Source: an uncultured Prevotellaceae bacterium
Lineage (GTDB): Bacteria > Bacteroidota > Bacteroidia > Bacteroidales > Bacteroidaceae
DNA length: 64,000 nt
Assembly (NCBI GenBank): GCA_900315105.1
Contig: OMXX01000012.1
Location: 53,415 to 117,414, forward strand
Direction of reading: 5' to 3'
This document shows positions 18,454 through 28,577 of the stretch, one piece after another. The first letter of the stretch is position 1. Each line of letters opens with the position of its first letter. A program made the translations under genes and the position numbers. The notes beneath the pieces were generated by a model. That model was not told where the DNA came from, did no database searches, and saw only the letters and a program-made list of their open reading frames with translations.

Positions 18454-19971
18454 ATGATAACAGGTGAGATAAAAAACAAGATTGACCAGATTTGGGACAC
18501 ATTCTTTGTGGCTGGTATTACTAATCCCATTACAGTTCTTGAACAGATGACGTACATCTTCTTCATGAAGATGCTTGATGATAAGCAGCTTCAAGAGGAA
18601 GAGAACGCTCGTGATTGGGGGGCAGAAGTTGAGAATCCAACTTTCCCTGCAGGTCAGCTATGGGTTAATCCAGAAGCTGTCAGTGATGAGGAAAAAGCTG
18701 GCGTTCCATACGAAAATCTGCGTTGGCATGTATTTAAGAACTTTGGTTCTGATAACATGTTCAAGATTGTACGTCAGAGTGTGTTTGAGTTCATCAAGCA
18801 CATCGGTACAGGTGAAGAGAGTGCATATAGCCGCTATATGAAGTCTGCTATCTTCCTGATTCCCAATGCTCGTACTCTTTCAAAAGTTGTTGATGGTGTA
18901 GATGCCCTTGACATGAACAATCGAGATGCGATGGGTGATGTCTATGAATATATCCTTGGTAAGATGGCCGCTTCTGGCACAAATGGACAGTTCCGTACAC
19001 CTCGCCACATCATCCGTATGATTGTAGAGATGATGGAGCCAACTCCACAGGACTACATCTGTGACCCTGCCATGGGTAGTGCTGGATTCCTTGTCGAAGC
19101 TGTTAAGTACATCAAGGCAAAGCACAAGATGGCCATGTACGATAGTGGCGGTGTCCAGCACATCAAAACAAGTTTGATAAATGGCTATGATACTGACCAA
19201 ACTATGCTACGTATTGGTGCTATGAACCTTTTGCTTCATGACATCAGCAGTCCAAACCTGGCTTGGCGTGATTCTCTGTCTGAGCAGAACGAAGACCAGA
19301 ACTGTTATTCGCTCATTATGGCTAATCCTCCTTTTGCTGGAAGCCTAGATAAAGGTAATGTTAACAAGAAGATCCTTGCATATGCTAATACAAGCAAGAC
19401 AGAACTACTATTCCTTGCCCAGTTTGTACGCTCATTGGAAATTGGCGGTCGCTGTGCCAGCATTGTTCCTGATGGTGTATTGTTTGGAACAAGTAAAGCG
19501 CATGTTGCCATACGCAAGGAGATTGTGGATAACCAACAACTCAGAGCTGTCATTTCAATGCCAAGTGGCGTATTCAAGCCCTATGCAGGAGTAAGTACTG
19601 CTGTTCTTATCTTCACCAAAACCAATAGTGGCGGAACAGACAAGGTTTGGTTCTACGATATGAAAGCCGATGGCTTCTCTCTTGACGATAAGCGTAGTGT
19701 TGTCTCAGAAAACGACATTCCTGATATTGTGTCACGTTTCCATAATCTCAAAGCAGAGGAATCTCGTACTCGCAAAGAACAAAGTTTCTTTGTTAATGTT
19801 GATGATATTCGTCAGAACGATTATGATCTTTCCATAAATAAATACAAAGAGGTTGAACGTGAAAAGGTTGAATACGAACCCGTCAAAGACATCCTCCATC
19901 GTCTCGAAGACACTGAAGGATTATATTTGAAGGGATATAGTGAATTGTGTAAAATGCTTGAAGAAGGATGA
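18454..19971 (+). CDS. hsdM: Type I restriction-modification methyltransferase subunit HsdM
   Basis: The 505-aa protein has the HsdM N-terminal helical domain (residues about 5-130), SAM-binding motif I Asp-Pro-Ala-Met-Gly-Ser-Ala-Gly at about 204-211, and the N6-adenine catalytic motif Asn-Pro-Pro-Phe at 291-294. All key residues are intact. Together with HsdS it should methylate adenine in a bipartite site. It overlaps hsdS by 4 nt. The length is normal for the family. Methylation should still work although the restriction subunit is damaged. Confidence 0.93.
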   Translation: MITGEIKNKIDQIWDTFFVAGITNPITVLEQMTYIFFMKMLDDKQLQEEENARDWGAEVENPTFPAGQLWVNPEAVSDEEKAGVPYENLRWHVFKNFGSDNMFKIVRQSVFEFIKHIGTGEESAYSRYMKSAIFLIPNARTLSKVVDGVDALDMNNRDAMGDVYEYILGKMAASGTNGQFRTPRHIIRMIVEMMEPTPQDYICDPAMGSAGFLVEAVKYIKAKHKMAMYDSGGVQHIKTSLINGYDTDQTMLRIGAMNLLLHDISSPNLAWRDSLSEQNEDQNCYSLIMANPPFAGSLDKGNVNKKILAYANTSKTELLFLAQFVRSLEIGGRCASIVPDGVLFGTSKAHVAIRKEIVDNQQLRAVISMPSGVFKPYAGVSTAVLIFTKTNSGGTDKVWFYDMKADGFSLDDKRSVVSENDIPDIVSRFHNLKAEESRTRKEQSFFVNVDDIRQNDYDLSINKYKEVEREKVEYEPVKDILHRLEDTEGLYLKGYSELCKMLEEG

Positions 19972-21164
19972 AACAAGGTTGGACATATAAGAAATTAGGA
20001 GAGGTTACTACAACCATAAACGGTTTGTGGACAGGCAAGAAACCTCCGTTTATAAATGTAGCAGTAATTAGAAATACTAACTTTACGAAGGACTGTAAGT
20101 TGGATATGACTAATGTTGCTTATCTTGACGTTGAACAAAAGCAATATAATTCAAGGAAATTGCTCCCTGGAGATATTATTATTGAGAAGTCTGGGGGAAG
20201 TGACAAACAGCCTGTGGGACGACCTGTCCTTTTTGATATTTCAGAAGGAGAGTACTCGTTTAGCAATTTTACATCAACACTGAGAATTAACAATGCAGAT
20301 GAAATTATACCACAATTTCTTCATTGTGCATTGTATAGTGCCTATTTAAGGGGAGAAACCTTCAAATTACAATCTAAAACTACAGGTATTCATAATTTGG
20401 ATTTTAAAGGATATAATAGGCTTCCTATTCCTATCCCTTCTCTTTCTGAGCAGCAATCTATTGTTGCAGAGTTGGATAAAATTAATGAGCTGATAAGCCT
20501 GAAGAAGGCTCAGTTGAGTGATCTCGATCGTCTTACACAAAGCATATTTTATAATATGTTTGGTAATCCAGTGGAAAACGAAAAAGGATGGATAGTGAAG
20601 AGTATCGAAGAAATATGCAGTTCCATTGTTCGAGGTCCATTTGGTAGTGCTTTGAAAAAGGATTTTTTTGTAAAGCCAGATACTACGACATACAAAATAT
20701 ACGAACAAAAACATGCTATACAAAAAGATGCAACTATAGGCTCATATTATGTTACAGAAGATAAATTCAAAGAATTATCACGCTTTGAAGTTAAACCCAA
20801 TGATATAATTATGAGTTGTTCAGGTACTATCGGTGAATTATATAGAATACCAAGTACAGCTGAAAAAGGTCTCATGAATCAAGCTCTTTTAAAATTCACA
20901 CTAAGTGAAGATATACATTATCAGTACTTCCTGTATTTAATGGAGTACATAAAAAAAGACTTTACTGTTAGAGGTACAGGATTGCAAAATATAGGTTCTG
21001 TGAAGATAATTAAAAAAATGTCTTTCGGTCTTCCTCCTCTTTCACTTCAGCAGGAATTTGCGAACAGAATTGAGGCTATAGAGAAACAAAAAAATCATTT
21101 GAATACCACTCTTAAAGATCTCGAAACCTTGTTAGCATCCAGAATGCAACATTGGTTTGAATAA
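19968..21164 (+). CDS. hsdS: Type I restriction-modification specificity subunit HsdS
   Basis: Two target-recognition domains (residues about 1-150 and 205-365) are each followed by a helical conserved region (about 155-200 and 370-398), the classic HsdS layout. Motifs such as Pro-Ile-Pro-Ile-Pro-Ser-Leu-Ser-Glu-Gln-Gln near 150 and Leu-Pro-Pro-Leu-Ser-Leu-Gln-Gln near 357 mark the ends of each recognition domain. The 398-aa length is normal. No second hsdS or inverted hsdS cassette is seen in the window, so there is no sign of shuffling. Confidence 0.9.
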   Translation: MKQGWTYKKLGEVTTTINGLWTGKKPPFINVAVIRNTNFTKDCKLDMTNVAYLDVEQKQYNSRKLLPGDIIIEKSGGSDKQPVGRPVLFDISEGEYSFSNFTSTLRINNADEIIPQFLHCALYSAYLRGETFKLQSKTTGIHNLDFKGYNRLPIPIPSLSEQQSIVAELDKINELISLKKAQLSDLDRLTQSIFYNMFGNPVENEKGWIVKSIEEICSSIVRGPFGSALKKDFFVKPDTTTYKIYEQKHAIQKDATIGSYYVTEDKFKELSRFEVKPNDIIMSCSGTIGELYRIPSTAEKGLMNQALLKFTLSEDIHYQYFLYLMEYIKKDFTVRGTGLQNIGSVKIIKKMSFGLPPLSLQQEFANRIEAIEKQKNHLNTTLKDLETLLASRMQHWFE

Positions 21165-21186
21165 AGAACGATAATAATTAACGCAT

Positions 21187-24100
21187 ATGAAGAATTTCGA
21201 CTTTATCCAGCTTTTGGCTCAGCATATACCGAGCTTCAGCCAATTGCACGCATACTGCGATAAGGCAGAAATATTTCAAAGTTCCTTCCCAGAGGAATCG
21301 GCCACCAATGCTCGCAAGGCATTGGAATGGTTGGTTAAGAACCATCTGGCAATGGCATCAGTTACGCTCGAAAAGCATGAGACGCTTAACGACATGCTGA
21401 AACGTCCAGAGATAGATGCGTTCATTGACTATGACTGGGAATTTGAAAGAGACATACGCACGGTCAAGAAGATTGGTAACTATGCCTCTCATACTGGCGC
21501 ACAAGAGATAAAGAAGAATGATGCTTTCATCTGTCTTCGTTCTCTGTATTACGTCGTTAGTGGCTTCCTTTATCGCTGGAAAGCACTTAAAAACATTACA
21601 GCTTTTGATGCGACTCTTGTGCCACAGGTGTTCCCAGGAGTACATGTTGTATCAACTGGCGAACCACAGGTTGCTATTGATGTTGTGAACAGCGTACCAC
21701 AAGCTGCTATTCAGAATCCGACCAAACCAGGTGAGAAACCAAAGGAGTCACTTGCAAGTGAGGCCATCACCAGAAAGTGCCTCATTGACTATATGCTCAA
21801 TGAAGCCAAATGGGACATTCTTACAGTCAAAGGTGACATCCAAGGAGGAAAGGCTGGTATTGAAATCAAGGTTGAAGGAATGCCAACACCAAGTGGTATA
21901 GGTTATTGTGACTATGTGCTATTCAGTAAAGGAGGAAAGCCTTTGGCTGTTATCGAGGCAAAGAGTACCATCCAGAATGCCGGAAAAGGAAGAAAACAAG
22001 CAATTATGTATGCGGATTGCTTGGAAGCCAAGTACGGTGTTCGCCCTGTCATCTATTATACTAACGGCTATGTAACTAAGGTCATCGACGGTATGGGTTA
22101 TCCAGACCGTGACGTTATTTCATTCCACAGTCACGACGATTTAGAATACTTGATTCAGAAGCGTGGACGTGCTAACATCACAGATCTGACTATTGATGAA
22201 GCCATTACTAACCGTCCATATCAAAAGACTGCTATCAAGAGTCTCGTGGAATGGCTAAACTTGAAGCACCGACGTGGTTTGCTTGTACTTGCAACAGGTA
22301 CAGGAAAAACCCGTGTCAGCATTTCTCTCTGTAAGTTGCTTGCCAACAACAACTGGATAAAGAATGTGTTATTCCTGGCAGACCGTACCGAACTGGTAGG
22401 TCAGGCACGTAGCAATTACGAGAATCTGCTTCCTAGCGAGTCTATGACTTCGTTATCGGATGATGACGAACCAGATTTGGAGGCTCGCTTCGTCTTTTCT
22501 ACTTACCAGACGATGATAAACTATATCAATGATATTGATGCAAAGTTTAGTGCACCGTTCAGTGTTCGGTAAGTATGGAGCCATATTCCAGTATTTCGAT
22601 TCACTGTTGATAGGTTTGACTGCCACACCACGAGATGAGATAGACAAGAATACGTTCAAACTTCTGGAATTGGAAGATGAACCGAACTTTGAATACACCT
22701 TTGATGAAGCTGTTAAAGATGGTTATCTTGTTCCTTATAAGGCAAAACGTCATAACTCAAAGATGATAAACAACGGCATCAAGTATGACGAGTTGACAAA
22801 GGAACAGCGTGACGAACTTGAAAAAGTATGGGATTATGAGAAGATGCTGAAGGGTATCGATCCAAACAAAGAATACCACCGTGATATAGAAGGTAACGAG
22901 ATTTTCCGTTATCTTATCAATGATGATACTATCGATAACGTTTTATCGGAGTTGATGGAAAGTGGTTTGAAGATTAAGAGTGGCGAAGATATAGGAAAAA
23001 CGATTATCTTTGCCTATAACCACAAACATGCTGAGAGAATTGTGGAGCGTTTCCATGCCTTATATCCAAATCGAGGTGCCGATTACTGTCAGCTGATTGA
23101 CAACCAAGTAAAGCACCATGATAAGATCATCCGTGAGTTCAAGACTCCAGAGAAGCTGCCTCAGATTGCTGTCAGCGTTGACATGCTTGATACCGGCATC
23201 GATGTGCCAGAAGTTCTGAATCTGGTCTTCTTTAAGATTGTGAAGTCCAAGATTAAGTTCGAGCAAATGATTGGTCGTGGCACCCGTCTCTGTCCAAACA
23301 TCTTTGGAGATGGTAAAGACAAAGAATTGTTCTACATCTTTGACTGGTGTGGAAACTTCGACTATTTCTCGAAGAATCCTGATGGTATTGACCCATCTAA
23401 TAGCAAGTCACTCACTGAAAGGCTATTCTCTTTGAGACTTGATATTGCCAAGGAGTTGCAAAGTGCCGAACATCAGGAAAAAGAATTCGACAAGAAATTG
23501 CACGATGACCTGAAGGTGCTCTTACATCAACAGGTAAATGGTATAGTAAAAGAACGTAAAGATGCCCGTCCTTACTGGAATATCATCGAGCCATTCCGTG
23601 ATAAGGAGAAATGGACTTATCTCTCTGATGTAGATGTTTTGCGTCTAAAAGAGATAGGTAAGCTCATTCCCCAGGATGACGATGATGAATCAGCGAAGAA
23701 GTTTGATGTCATCATGCTTCATCTACAATTGGCTCACATAGATTCAACAGTACGAGTAGGTCAATTCCGACAAGTTGTAGTGAAGATAGCGGCTCACTTG
23801 GAAAAGAAAGGAACAGTTCCTGCTGTAATGGCGCGTATTGATACTATTCGTAAAGTTCAAAAAACTCAGTTCTGGGAGAATGAATCTCTGGATAGTTTGG
23901 AAAGTGTACGTACTGAATTACGAGACCTTATCAAGCTCCTTGAAGAGACACGTAAGACCAAAAAGTTTATTATAGACATTGAAGATCCATATGAAACTGT
24001 AGAAGGTGGTGAGGACATTATTATTCAAACCACATACAAGCAGCGCGTTATAGATTATCTTGCTCAACACACGGACAATCCAACTCTTCGTAAGATTCAA

Positions 24101-24493
24101 GACTTCGAACAACTTACATCTGGTGATTTTGCCGAACTGGAGCGTGTGTTCTTTGAAGAACTTGGCACCCGTGAGGAATATAACGAACTGGCAGAAGGTC
24201 ATCCGTATAAGAATAATGTAGCTGCTTTCATTCGTGTTATTAATGGTATTGACCGCAAGAAGGCACTACAGATATACCAGAACTTCATTGAAGATAACAA
24301 TCTGACCTCGGAGCAGGAACTCTATCTGAAGAACATCCTGGATTATGTAAGTGTCAATGGTGACATTGAGAACAAAAATTTCATGGAGTACCCACTGAAG
24401 GCTTTGAATTGGCGTCCGATATTCGGTAAGAACTTTGTGAAATTGAAAGATTTTGTCAACCAAATACATAAGGTTATATCGATGACCGCATAA
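21187..24493 (+). pseudogene. hsdR: Type I restriction endonuclease HsdR, frameshifted by an internal deletion
   Basis: The first frame (21187-22572) carries a DUF4145-like domain (residues about 1-120), the HSDR_N nuclease core (Cys-Asp-Tyr-Val then Ile-Glu-Ala-Lys near 242-260) and helicase Walker A (Gly-Thr-Gly-Lys-Thr near 370). It stops after Phe-Ser-Val-Arg. The rest continues in the second frame (open 22529-24493) from Arg-Ser-Val-Phe-Gly-Lys-Tyr with helicase motif III (Leu-Thr-Ala-Thr-Pro) and the C-terminal domains. The segment expected between them, with the Asp-Glu-Ala-His box, is missing. No intact HsdR can be made, so restriction should be off while HsdM/HsdS methylation remains. 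Confidence 0.88.
22553..22572 (+). other. hsdR deletion junction
   Basis: At the junction the bases read as the end of Ala-Pro-Phe-Ser-Val-Arg in one frame and as His-Arg-Ser-Val-Phe-Gly in the other. Both phrases are expected in HsdR, separated by about 14 residues that include the DEAH box. One stretch can serve both because the same dozen or so bases probably occurred twice in the ancestor. Recombination between them would remove about 41 bp and shift the frame. Confidence 0.65.
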
Positions 24494-24525
24494 ATTGAAT
24501 AATTGAAAATATTATATCAAAAGTT

Positions 24526-24729
24526 ATGAGTGATTGTTTCGAAAAAATACATATAGAAGATGGTACAGTGTTTTGCCAAAACACTGATGGTACATATGTG
24601 CTTAATAGCATGTCCTGTTATAACACGGACAAAAATATTACTGTACTTTCGAAAGGAGACTCATACTTTTTACAATGTTATTCTAACGGTTATATCAATA
24701 AGGTTTCTTTATCTGATATATTACAGTAA
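24526..24729 (+). CDS. Small hypothetical protein after hsdR
   Basis: A 67-aa ORF starting 32 nt after hsdR on the same strand. It is soluble, with several Cys residues, and rich in predicted beta strands; no motif recognised. The ATG is well placed and the frame is clean, but no homologue comes to mind. It could be a small protein carried with the restriction locus, or a chance ORF. Confidence 0.45.
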   Translation: MSDCFEKIHIEDGTVFCQNTDGTYVLNSMSCYNTDKNITVLSKGDSYFLQCYSNGYINKVSLSDILQ

Positions 24730-24868
24730 AAAAAAATAAGCTGATTGGGTCATTACCCGGTCAATACAATGCAATATCCGTATTTAATATTTCTAAGTTA
24801 AACAATTAGAATAAATATATAGAATCAATAGATAATTATATCGGTCGTAGTCATTGATATTCAAAGAA

Positions 24869-26281
24869 ATGAGCAATGTAGATAATACAAATACACCTGC
24901 TCCAGCCAATCTCTTCAGACCATCAGAGATTATCGGCATTCTCCGTAATCATTTGGCTACAGGCCAGGTGAACCATAGAGTCGTGTGCCTACGAGGTATA
25001 TATTTCAAAGGTAGCTACGTCAATCAGTATTTCCATACCGCAACAGATAGACTTGTTGATGAAAGTACAAGTGATGAGCTGTCGCTTTCTATGCCTTTGA
25101 ATCTTCGTAATGACATTGAAAATGGCAATGTCATTACTGTTCATGGCATTCTTGACCGTTCTATAACAAACAAGGGGCTGATTCAGATAGTTCTGAAAGT
25201 AAGCGGAGTCGAGAAAATAAAAGAATTGGCAGTTTCAGAGGATGAAATCAAACGTACGGAACTTAGACGTATCAAGTCTGAGAAAGGCTTCAAGAATGTT
25301 GATAGCCTACTCGAATCCCTTCTATATCAAGATAAACGCCCTCAGATTGCTTTGGTCTATGCAGAAACCAGCATTACCAATGATGACTTTGAGAAAGGTG
25401 TTCAGGCAGCACGGACACATATTGACTTCAAGGAATATAGGGTGTCTTTTGCGAAGACAAAATCATTTTGTCTGACGTTAAAGCAACTGGACACTATGAA
25501 TTATGATGTCATAGCTATTATCCGTGGTGGCGGAGCCGGACTTGAAGCCTTGGATGAGGTGGAATTGCTTGAAACCTTGGTGAATATGAATACGGCTTGG
25601 ATGTATGGTGCAGGTCATGAGGGTGAGAAGTTGTTCATTTTGAACATAGCCGACAAGGCCATTGCAATCCCTCATGCTTTGGGAACATATTTCCGCGACA
25701 TAACCGATGGTGTTATCCAAAAACGCAATAACTCTCGTGCTGCTTTGGTTAAGGAAGTAGAGGGACAGTTCAAGAAACAGATTGAGGATTCTAATAAAAA
25801 AAATCAAGAACTCACCAAGCAACTGGAATCATTACAGAAGCAGAACAAAGAACAGACCGAAGCCTCCAACAAAAAAATCGAGGAATTGACCAAGGCGCAA
25901 AAGGAGCATGAAAAGGTCATTAAGGAAATGACAGAACAGCACAAGAAAGCTACAGAGGAAGCTAATAAACTCCATAAGACTCAGAATGAAACTTTACAGA
26001 AGGCAAATACTCTATTGCAGGAACAATTAAAAAAACAAGGTAAAACCTTGACTGACCTTCAAGAACAGCAGAAGAAGCAACAAGAAGAGTTCAATAAGAG
26101 TCTTGGACAGATGCAGGAAGCCAATAAAACCTTACAGGCTTCAATCACCCAAACTACCAATGAACTGATGGCGTCAAAACAACGAATAACAGAACTCGAA
26201 AGCCATAAGCCAAACAACACAGGCTATATTATAGCAATAATTATTCTGGCAATTCTAGCACTTATAGGTCTATTCACTTAA
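24869..26281 (+). CDS. Exonuclease VII large-subunit-like protein with C-terminal membrane anchor
   Basis: I chose ATG 24869 over the in-frame TTG at 24854. Residues about 15-120 look like an OB-fold domain. Residues about 130-290 resemble the XseA catalytic domain, with Ile-Ile-Arg-Gly-Gly-Gly-Ala-Gly near 213 and Asp-Lys-Ala-Ile-Ala-Ile-Pro-His-Ala near 262. A long Gln/Lys/Glu coiled coil (about 295-445) follows, then a single hydrophobic segment at the extreme C-terminus (about 452-469). No XseB partner is next to it. Housekeeping XseA is soluble, so this looks like a membrane-tethered variant, perhaps for defence. It directly follows the type I restriction locus. Confidence 0.72.
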   Translation: MSNVDNTNTPAPANLFRPSEIIGILRNHLATGQVNHRVVCLRGIYFKGSYVNQYFHTATDRLVDESTSDELSLSMPLNLRNDIENGNVITVHGILDRSITNKGLIQIVLKVSGVEKIKELAVSEDEIKRTELRRIKSEKGFKNVDSLLESLLYQDKRPQIALVYAETSITNDDFEKGVQAARTHIDFKEYRVSFAKTKSFCLTLKQLDTMNYDVIAIIRGGGAGLEALDEVELLETLVNMNTAWMYGAGHEGEKLFILNIADKAIAIPHALGTYFRDITDGVIQKRNNSRAALVKEVEGQFKKQIEDSNKKNQELTKQLESLQKQNKEQTEASNKKIEELTKAQKEHEKVIKEMTEQHKKATEEANKLHKTQNETLQKANTLLQEQLKKQGKTLTDLQEQQKKQQEEFNKSLGQMQEANKTLQASITQTTNELMASKQRITELESHKPNNTGYIIAIIILAILALIGLFT

Positions 26282-26347
26282 ATACTTTTTGTCTAAATTG
26301 CCATCAACTGGTGAAAGTACTTTGCAAGTCTTGCAAATTGATTTTTC

Positions 26348-26378
26348 TTTGTGAAGTGATGGATGTTGACTATCTTTG
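26348..26378 (+). promoter_or_regulatory. Consensus Bacteroidota promoter for the vWA gene
   Basis: TTTG at 26348-26351, 19 nt, then TATCTTTG at 26371-26378. This is an essentially perfect match, giving a leader of about 40 nt before ATG 26423. Confidence 0.75.
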
Positions 26379-26422
26379 CATCACAATTAACAAAATGTGA
26401 AATCAATTAAAATCTTGCAATT

Positions 26423-27148
26423 ATGAACACTCAGAAAATTTACAACCTCGTTATCCTTGACGCATCAGGTTCAATGGAAACTATCTACACTCAGGCTCTC
26501 ACTGGTGTGAACGAAACACTTGCCACCATCCGTATGGCACAGGAGGAACATCCAGAACTCCAACAGTATGTCACACTGGCATCGTTCAGTGCTGGAGCTC
26601 ATTTCCTCAACCGCATCTATTCAGCGAAGCCAATAGCTGAAGCCCAAAACATTACACGAGAAGACTATCCCCTACTCGGATGTACAGCCCTCTACGATGC
26701 AATGGGTACATGTATCAGTGAACTCCAGCAGAAAGTTACTCATGGTGACCGTGTACTTGTCACTATCATCACCGATGGCTACGAGAATGCATCACGCACT
26801 TGGAGCGGCCATCAGATAAAGTCACTTGTTCAAGAACTCCGTCAGATGGGATGGACATTCACTTATATTGGTGCTGACCAAGATGTGGAGAAAGTAGCTG
26901 GAGAGATAGGCGTACAGAACTCACTCCGCTTCTCTGCAAATGCGGAAGAGACAGATGCCATGTTTGAGAAGGAACGTCGTAGCCGTAGCAAGTTCTACAG
27001 CAAGGTGTGTTGCGAGATAGCATCCCCATTTGCGTCTATGGTCGAAACTAACGACTATTTTGCAGATGATGATGAGCTTATTTCAAGACAGCACGAACCA
27101 GAAGCAAAGAAATGTGGAGTCCTGACCAAACTGTTTGGAAAGAAATAG
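26423..27148 (+). CDS. von Willebrand factor A domain protein, cytosolic
   Basis: The MIDAS metal site is intact: Asp-Ala-Ser-Gly-Ser near residues 11-15 and Thr-Asp-Gly-Tyr-Glu near 117. There is no signal peptide, so the protein is cytosolic. The vWA fold covers about residues 5-185; a basic tail with Lys-Lys ends the protein. vWA proteins bind partners through the metal site and often work with AAA+ or TerY-type systems; none is adjacent. It has its own strong promoter and is followed after 57 nt by the 421-aa gene, with a hairpin between them. Confidence 0.82.
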   Translation: MNTQKIYNLVILDASGSMETIYTQALTGVNETLATIRMAQEEHPELQQYVTLASFSAGAHFLNRIYSAKPIAEAQNITREDYPLLGCTALYDAMGTCISELQQKVTHGDRVLVTIITDGYENASRTWSGHQIKSLVQELRQMGWTFTYIGADQDVEKVAGEIGVQNSLRFSANAEETDAMFEKERRSRSKFYSKVCCEIASPFASMVETNDYFADDDELISRQHEPEAKKCGVLTKLFGKK

Positions 27149-27161
27149 CATAATAAACAAT

Positions 27162-27191
27162 TACGCTGGTAGGGACCGTCTTGCCAGCGTA
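27162..27191 (+). other. Hairpin between the vWA gene and the 421-aa gene
   Basis: Arms 27162-27169 and 27184-27191 are exact 8-bp reverse complements around a 14-nt loop. There is no T-run, so it is unlikely to end transcription fully. It may be an RNA processing or stability element in a two-gene transcript. Confidence 0.5.
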
Positions 27192-27205
27192 CAAACAATA
27201 AAGTT

Positions 27206-28471
27206 ATGGCAGTAAACGAAATACTATTCAAGGAATTACCATTCCGACCGGATCACAATCAGGTGTTCTACATTGAGAATGGCTATGATTCGGATGCGAA
27301 TAACATCATCCGCAGTAACTATTATGAATTGAAATCCATGTTTGCCGATATAGGCATGGATTTCTATTACATGCCATACTTGCTAAGGGAGCATGATATT
27401 GAGGCGAAGGTCAGGTACTATGCTCCTTACCTTTCTTCCAATCTTCTTGTTACGGAAGTTCGGAGTGATGCATTAGTTCCATATATCACAGATGATGACA
27501 CACGGAAGAACCTGAAACCATCGTTTGTTTTTGGGGGAATGCAAAGACATGGTGGTGATATCCGTTTTTTGCAAGTGCTGCTGTCAGAAATAGATTTTAC
27601 GCAACCTAAGTCTCTTGAAGACCTGAAGCGTTTGGTCATAAAAAGGCGTGAAGCCTACTACCAAGAATTGGTATTTAGTCATGCAGAACGCTTAGAATCG
27701 ATAAGTTCTTCTTTTAGAATGGAAGAAGAGGCTATACGCTGTGAAAAGAAAATGTCTCCTTCATCTGAGAACCCTTGTATTCGTTATGAACGGTCAGAAG
27801 AAGAGGAAACAATTGGTAGTAAGCCGAAGGCATCCAGTAATAAATCTGGAATGTTCGGGAGGATCCTAAAGTACCTCAGTGTGTATGAAGAACCAAGCGA
27901 AGACGCGAGTGATAGCGATATTGTCCCTGAGAAGACAGAAGAAGAATTAGCTGAAGAGAAGAGCCTTATCGAGACAGCAAATGTTCTTCGTGAGCTTCGT
28001 ATGACAGTTCAGAAACTCAGGCTTGAAGGTGTTTCGTTGATGGCGATTCATGAGTTCATCGACAAGCAGGAACCATTATCGCGCATGATAATCACTCCAG
28101 ACTATCGTATATATCTTCCCGACTACAATGACATGGAAATCGAGATGGGAGCCTTGCCTAAAGCCGTATATTTCCTGTACTTGCGCTATCCAGAAGGTAT
28201 TATCTACAAGCACATGCAAGACTATTACAGCGAGTTGCTTAATATCTACAAACAGTTACGTCCCAATACAGATGAAGCCAGACTCAATCTTACAATAACG
28301 AAAGTAGTCAATCCTTTAGGAAATGCGCTCAATGAGAATATTGCACGTATTAGGAAGGCATTCGTAGAGAAATTCGATGAGCACCTTGCAAACAACTATA
28401 TCATAACAGGTGAGCGAGGATTACAGTATTCCATACCTCTTGATAGGAATCTGATTACATGGGAGGAATAG
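27206..28471 (+). CDS. Conserved-looking 421-aa protein of unknown function
   Basis: A soluble protein with two ordered parts: residues about 1-170, and about 255-421, joined by an acidic, serine-rich linker. The C-terminal part contains Tyr-Phe-Leu-Tyr-Leu-Arg-Tyr-Pro-Glu-Gly and ends with Ile-Thr-Gly-Glu-Arg-Gly. I have an impression of similar C-terminal domains in other Bacteroidota accessory proteins, but cannot name a family. The last 43 codons and the downstream DNA are duplicated at 43226. The gene once converged on the M23 peptidase gene now at 43410. Confidence 0.7.
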   Translation: MAVNEILFKELPFRPDHNQVFYIENGYDSDANNIIRSNYYELKSMFADIGMDFYYMPYLLREHDIEAKVRYYAPYLSSNLLVTEVRSDALVPYITDDDTRKNLKPSFVFGGMQRHGGDIRFLQVLLSEIDFTQPKSLEDLKRLVIKRREAYYQELVFSHAERLESISSSFRMEEEAIRCEKKMSPSSENPCIRYERSEEEETIGSKPKASSNKSGMFGRILKYLSVYEEPSEDASDSDIVPEKTEEELAEEKSLIETANVLRELRMTVQKLRLEGVSLMAIHEFIDKQEPLSRMIITPDYRIYLPDYNDMEIEMGALPKAVYFLYLRYPEGIIYKHMQDYYSELLNIYKQLRPNTDEARLNLTITKVVNPLGNALNENIARIRKAFVEKFDEHLANNYIITGERGLQYSIPLDRNLITWEE

Positions 28472-28577
28472 CCTTTAAGGTAAAAGTCTAAAGGCAATCA
28501 CTATGCCTGGTAGATTCCATCAGACTACATTTCATATTTCTTGATATACTCTAGAAGAATGACGTCATTGAATACCT
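28341..28577. repeat. Direct repeat, left copy (237 bp)
   Basis: This segment aligns without gaps to 43226-43462 with about 15 mismatches by hand count (about 94% identity). It spans the last codons of the 421-aa gene, the intergenic hairpin (28471-28477 with 28489-28495), and a relic of the M23 peptidase 3' end. The two copies bracket the eight-gene island. Confidence 0.9.
28529..28577 (-). pseudogene. Relic of the 3' end of the M23 peptidase gene
   Basis: On the minus strand this encodes Val-Phe-Asn-Asp-Val-Ile-Leu-Leu-Glu-Tyr-Ile-Lys-Lys-Tyr-Glu and a stop. It matches the C-terminus of the intact M23 gene at 43410-44018. Upstream of 28577 similarity ends abruptly, marking the left junction of the inserted DNA. 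Confidence 0.75.

Noticed and set aside
24742..24763. Hairpin with wobble pairs after the small ORF, read as a terminator
   Set aside because: On the + strand it is not followed by a T-run; the T-run is on the other strand, where no gene ends.
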